Position numbers and translations under genes: made by a program. The notes below the pieces were generated by a model. The model did not search any database, had not been told where the DNA came from, and saw only the letters and a list, made by a program, of their open reading frames with translations. Shown here in pieces: positions 30,688 through 34,709 of a stretch of DNA of 34,709 nt. The DNA comes from Oscillospiraceae bacterium. Lineage in GTDB: Bacteria > Bacillota_A > Clostridia > Oscillospirales > Oscillospiraceae. The DNA lies in assembly GCA_017939025.1 (NCBI GenBank), contig JAGBAI010000064.1, positions 1-34,709 of the forward strand, written 5' to 3'. How positions within the stretch are numbered: the first letter of the stretch is position 1; the number at the start of each line of letters is the position of its first letter.

Positions 30688-30928
30688 GCAGACTGTCAAA
30701 AAAGTACAAATTGCCGTTTATCGGGCTGGCGTAGGGACCGTCCTCCCGGACGGTCCGTCAAAAAAATGACCTCGATGGGCAATTTTTTCGCAACGTTCGC
30801 CGTATAAATTCCAGAAATCCGCCCATTGAGGTCGGATTTCTGGGCGGACCGTCCGGGAGGACGGTCCCTACGATGATGTATTCAAACAGCTCGCCAAACT
30901 GGAATTTATCGGTTTATCGACAAGCTGA
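30688..30928. repeat. Nested palindromic repeat element, copy B
   Basis: The core has perfect 27-bp inverted arms at 30731-30757 and 30845-30871, with outer ends GTAGGG and CCCTAC. Each arm is itself a hairpin (GGACCGTCC with GGACGGTCC). Inside, GACCTCGATGGGC and GCCCATTGAGGTC form another inverted pair. Outside the arms, CAGACTGTC (left) and GACAAGCTG (right) form imperfect terminal inverted repeats. The whole is flanked by two near-identical hairpins, so 30611-30967 is non-coding. Copy A at 1-120 matches its right part. It looks like a MITE-type element without a transposase. Confidence 0.8.
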
Positions 30929-30956
30929 GACACCCTCCGAATAATCGGAGGGTGTC
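30929..30956 (-). terminator. Hairpin after the ligase-like gene (right flank of repeat B)
   Basis: GACACCCTCCG pairs with CGGAGGGTGTC, twelve bases beyond the stop codon of the minus-strand gene. It differs from the hairpin at 30660 by one loop base. Confidence 0.6.
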
Positions 30957-30967
30957 GCTGTTTTGGG

Positions 30968-32470
30968 TCATTCTTCTTTTCCTCTGGCGATCCGGTTCCA
31001 CTGAACCAGGTAACCGGTAGACAGGAAGAAAATGAAATTAACGAAATAAGTAGGCATTTCTCCGGCAAACAGGTAAGCTTCCAGCATGCTTGCGCCGATA
31101 ACGCATACCACCATCAAAGCCACCACTTTTTTCCAAAGCTCTACATTTTTCCGCCAAACCAGTGTCCAGATGTTCCACAGGGCAATCAAGGTATAAGCCA
31201 TGGCGATCAGGAACGCGGGGGTACCCAGAAGCATCCAGACCTGCAGCCAGGAGTTGTGAGCGTTCACTGCCGTATGCATTCCACAGCGGCTTATAATTTC
31301 TGCCGAGACATATTCTGTTCCCCATACAAAGGTTTCAGGATTTTCCCGCAGCGCCAAAAGAGCCGCAGACCAAATAGTAAACCGGCCATTGAAATGCTTG
31401 ATATCGGTGCTCAGATCATTCTGGCCGCTGCTTCCAACACCCCGTATGGTTGCTTCACCGGTTTCCGGATTGATATACAGATGTTGGGTCGTTGGTTTCT
31501 GCTTTTCCGGCTCTGCAGAGGCAGGAGGTTCGGTTTCCGGAATCTGTTCCACGGCCGCCTGTGTTTCTTCCACAGCAGCTTCCTGCGCCGCAGCGGCCTC
31601 CTCAGCTGCTTTCTGGGCTGCCTCCTGCTGCGCGATCAGCTTGTTAACCTGGATCTCGGTATGCAGGTCGAATATGGCTGTATAGGCAGCGAACAACACC
31701 GCAATCGCAGCCACTGCCGCCACTGCCATCACCACGAACTGCTTCCAGCCCCCCTTCCAGAACTTAAAGAACAGTGTACCGCCAAGCAGGGCACATGTCA
31801 TAAGGATAGAAGTCCGGCTGTTTGTCAGAACCAGTACGCAGAATTGCAGTGCTACCAGCACAGACAAAATACAGATATCCCGTTTGTTTTTCGCCTGAGC
31901 CAGGAAGGTCAGGGTAAAGCCAACGCCCAGCATCAGCACAGCGCCGGTTCCGTTGGGGTGCCAGAACAGGGCCGCACGAACACCATCCAATATCACGATA
32001 TCGAAAAGGAACTCCGGCAGCACATCCAGCAGCAGCATTCCGCACAGAAGAACCAGCAGCAGAGAAAATGCCACATAGATCCGGGCGATCCACTTCATGC
32101 CCACATTCTCCCGGCCATCCCGGGTCACAGAAGCGAAGGGATAAGCCAGCAGATATACAGTGGCAAAAAGGCCAAAATTCCGTACTCCCATACCGGTGAA
32201 ATGATGACGCAGCTGTGCTGCCGCAAACCAAAGCACCGCAACAGCAGCCAACAGTACACTCCGCTTCGCTGTCGGTGTCAGCCGCTGTGTCAACGCGGAG
32301 CCAAAGAACAGCAGGCAGGGTACTGCGTAATATTTTTCCGCCAGCCAGTAGCCCCAGCCAGGGAACAGGCCGTCAATCAGCACAAAGGGAAACAGCATCA
32401 CGCCGACAGCGATCAGAAACAGCAGCTGCACCGTTTTCCGGGAATCCTGTTCATTCTTCTGTAAATCCAT
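30968..32470 (-). CDS. O-antigen-ligase/polymerase-like membrane protein
   Basis: The 500-residue protein has about 11 transmembrane segments. It shows features of the Wzy/WaaL superfamily: WHPNGTGAVLMLGVG, TNSRTSILM and the late NAHNSWLQVWMLLGTPA motif, with a large outside loop between the middle and late segments. The loop holds an unusual Ala/Glu/Gln-rich stretch (AQQEAAQKAAEEAAAAQEAA) and a Pro-rich part, probably an extended coiled spacer. Such proteins join or polymerise glycans outside the membrane. The acceptor is unknown and no glycan genes are adjacent. ATG 32470 has AAAGGA seven bases upstream. In-frame starts further upstream lack a ribosome site. Confidence 0.8.
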   Translation of the reverse strand: MDLQKNEQDSRKTVQLLFLIAVGVMLFPFVLIDGLFPGWGYWLAEKYYAVPCLLFFGSALTQRLTPTAKRSVLLAAVAVLWFAAAQLRHHFTGMGVRNFGLFATVYLLAYPFASVTRDGRENVGMKWIARIYVAFSLLLVLLCGMLLLDVLPEFLFDIVILDGVRAALFWHPNGTGAVLMLGVGFTLTFLAQAKNKRDICILSVLVALQFCVLVLTNSRTSILMTCALLGGTLFFKFWKGGWKQFVVMAVAAVAAIAVLFAAYTAIFDLHTEIQVNKLIAQQEAAQKAAEEAAAAQEAAVEETQAAVEQIPETEPPASAEPEKQKPTTQHLYINPETGEATIRGVGSSGQNDLSTDIKHFNGRFTIWSAALLALRENPETFVWGTEYVSAEIISRCGMHTAVNAHNSWLQVWMLLGTPAFLIAMAYTLIALWNIWTLVWRKNVELWKKVVALMVVCVIGASMLEAYLFAGEMPTYFVNFIFFLSTGYLVQWNRIARGKEE

Positions 32471-32548
32471 CCATATTTCCATCCTTTCCGGTTCATTACA
32501 GGTATGATACCACGCCCCGGGGGGTTTGTAAAGAGATTTGGCCAGAGT

Positions 32549-32580
32549 AAAAGCCGCAGACCGGATGGTCTGCGGCTTTT
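32549..32580 (-). terminator. Terminator of groESL
   Basis: A perfect 14-bp stem AAAAGCCGCAGACC/GGTCTGCGGCTTTT has a 4-base loop and gives a T run on the minus strand, 16 bases after the groEL stop. Confidence 0.85.
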
Positions 32581-32595
32581 GAAATTGGGGTGTGA

Positions 32596-34523
<1,928 letters not shown>

Positions 34524-34547
34524 AAGTGATTCCTCCATACATCATAT

Positions 34548-34577
34548 ATTGTACTAGACTGCGAAAGGTTAGTCCAA
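34548..34577 (-). promoter_or_regulatory. Promoter of groESL
   Basis: On the minus strand TTGGAC (34572-34577) and TACAAT (34548-34553) are 18 bp apart, with a start about 15-20 bases before the groES ATG. No CIRCE (TTAGCACTC-N9-GAGTGCTAA) is seen in 34524-34709. Confidence 0.6.
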
Positions 34578-34590
34578 CGGGAGTCGAACA

Positions 34591-34709
34591 CGCACCGCAT
34601 TTCGGCGGCTCTGTTTGGCGCTTTTGGACTTGTCGTCCTTGCCTTGCGCCAGCAAGGCTGCGTCCTCCGCGGCCAAAATCCCTCAAACATACCTCGCCGA
34701 AATGTGCGA
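34591..34709. repeat. Inverted-repeat-bounded block at the window edge
   Basis: GCATTTCGGCG (34598-34608) recurs inverted as CGCCGAAATGTGCG (34695-34708), enclosing about 85 bases with an inner CCTTGC...GCAAGG hairpin. No credible gene is present. It looks like a non-coding repeat of the kind scattered through gut Clostridia genomes, and it may continue beyond the window. Confidence 0.45.

Noticed and set aside
34572..34592. tRNA-like GTTCGACTCCCGTTGGAC on the minus strand
   Set aside because: The bases around the TTCGACT loop do not form a T stem and no other tRNA arms are present.

Overview
The window looks like chromosomal DNA of an anaerobic, spore-forming gut Clostridium relative (Oscillospirales/Ruminococcaceae-like). 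The grounds are the moderately high GC content, AGGAGG-type ribosome sites, sigma-A-type promoters, a SpoVT-type AbrB/GAF regulator, a tandem glycine riboswitch, and GTAGGG...CCCTAC palindromic repeats. The genus assignment is inference. No rRNA, tRNA, CRISPR array or intact insertion sequence was seen.

Region 1 (about 288-9690) is an accessory locus and the best candidate for an undescribed system. Five tightly packed genes encode a protein-kinase C-lobe relic, a papain/C39-fold-like protein, a small membrane-anchored protein, an Hsp70-like ATPase fused through an Asp-Pro linker to about nine WG repeats, and a 906-residue HerA/DUF87-type ATPase. After a terminator come a propeller-like protein, a second copy of the small protein, and a decayed second Hsp70 copy. 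The small-protein/Hsp70 pair was therefore duplicated and one copy is dying.

Region 2 (9959-23430) is a catabolic gene cluster. It has a substrate-binding lipoprotein, two permeases and two ATPases of the nitrate/sulfonate/taurine class, an SDR and an MDR dehydrogenase, two class II aldolases, a LacI-type regulator, a phosphofructokinase-family kinase, a divergent triose-phosphate-isomerase-like protein, a LarA-like nickel-pincer racemase homologue, and a half-length TSUP/TauE membrane protein. The two ATPases are reciprocally degenerate, which predicts one canonical and one dead ATP site. Import plus two aldolases, a kinase, oxidoreductases and a TauE-like exporter suggest stepwise breakdown of a phosphorylatable sugar-like or organosulfonate compound. 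The substrate is not known.

Region 3 (23667-30610) is a series of small units: a truncated SpoVT paralogue; a glycine-riboswitch-controlled sodium:amino-acid symporter (minus strand); a divergent XRE regulator and SLOG/zinc-motif gene pair around three palindromes spaced exactly 48 bp apart; a Crp/Fnr-type regulator with an orphan BMP-type lipoprotein; and full-length spoVT.

Region 4 (30611-34709) has a nested palindromic repeat between two near-identical hairpins, an O-antigen-ligase-like membrane protein, and groES-groEL, all on the minus strand, ending in another repeat-like block.
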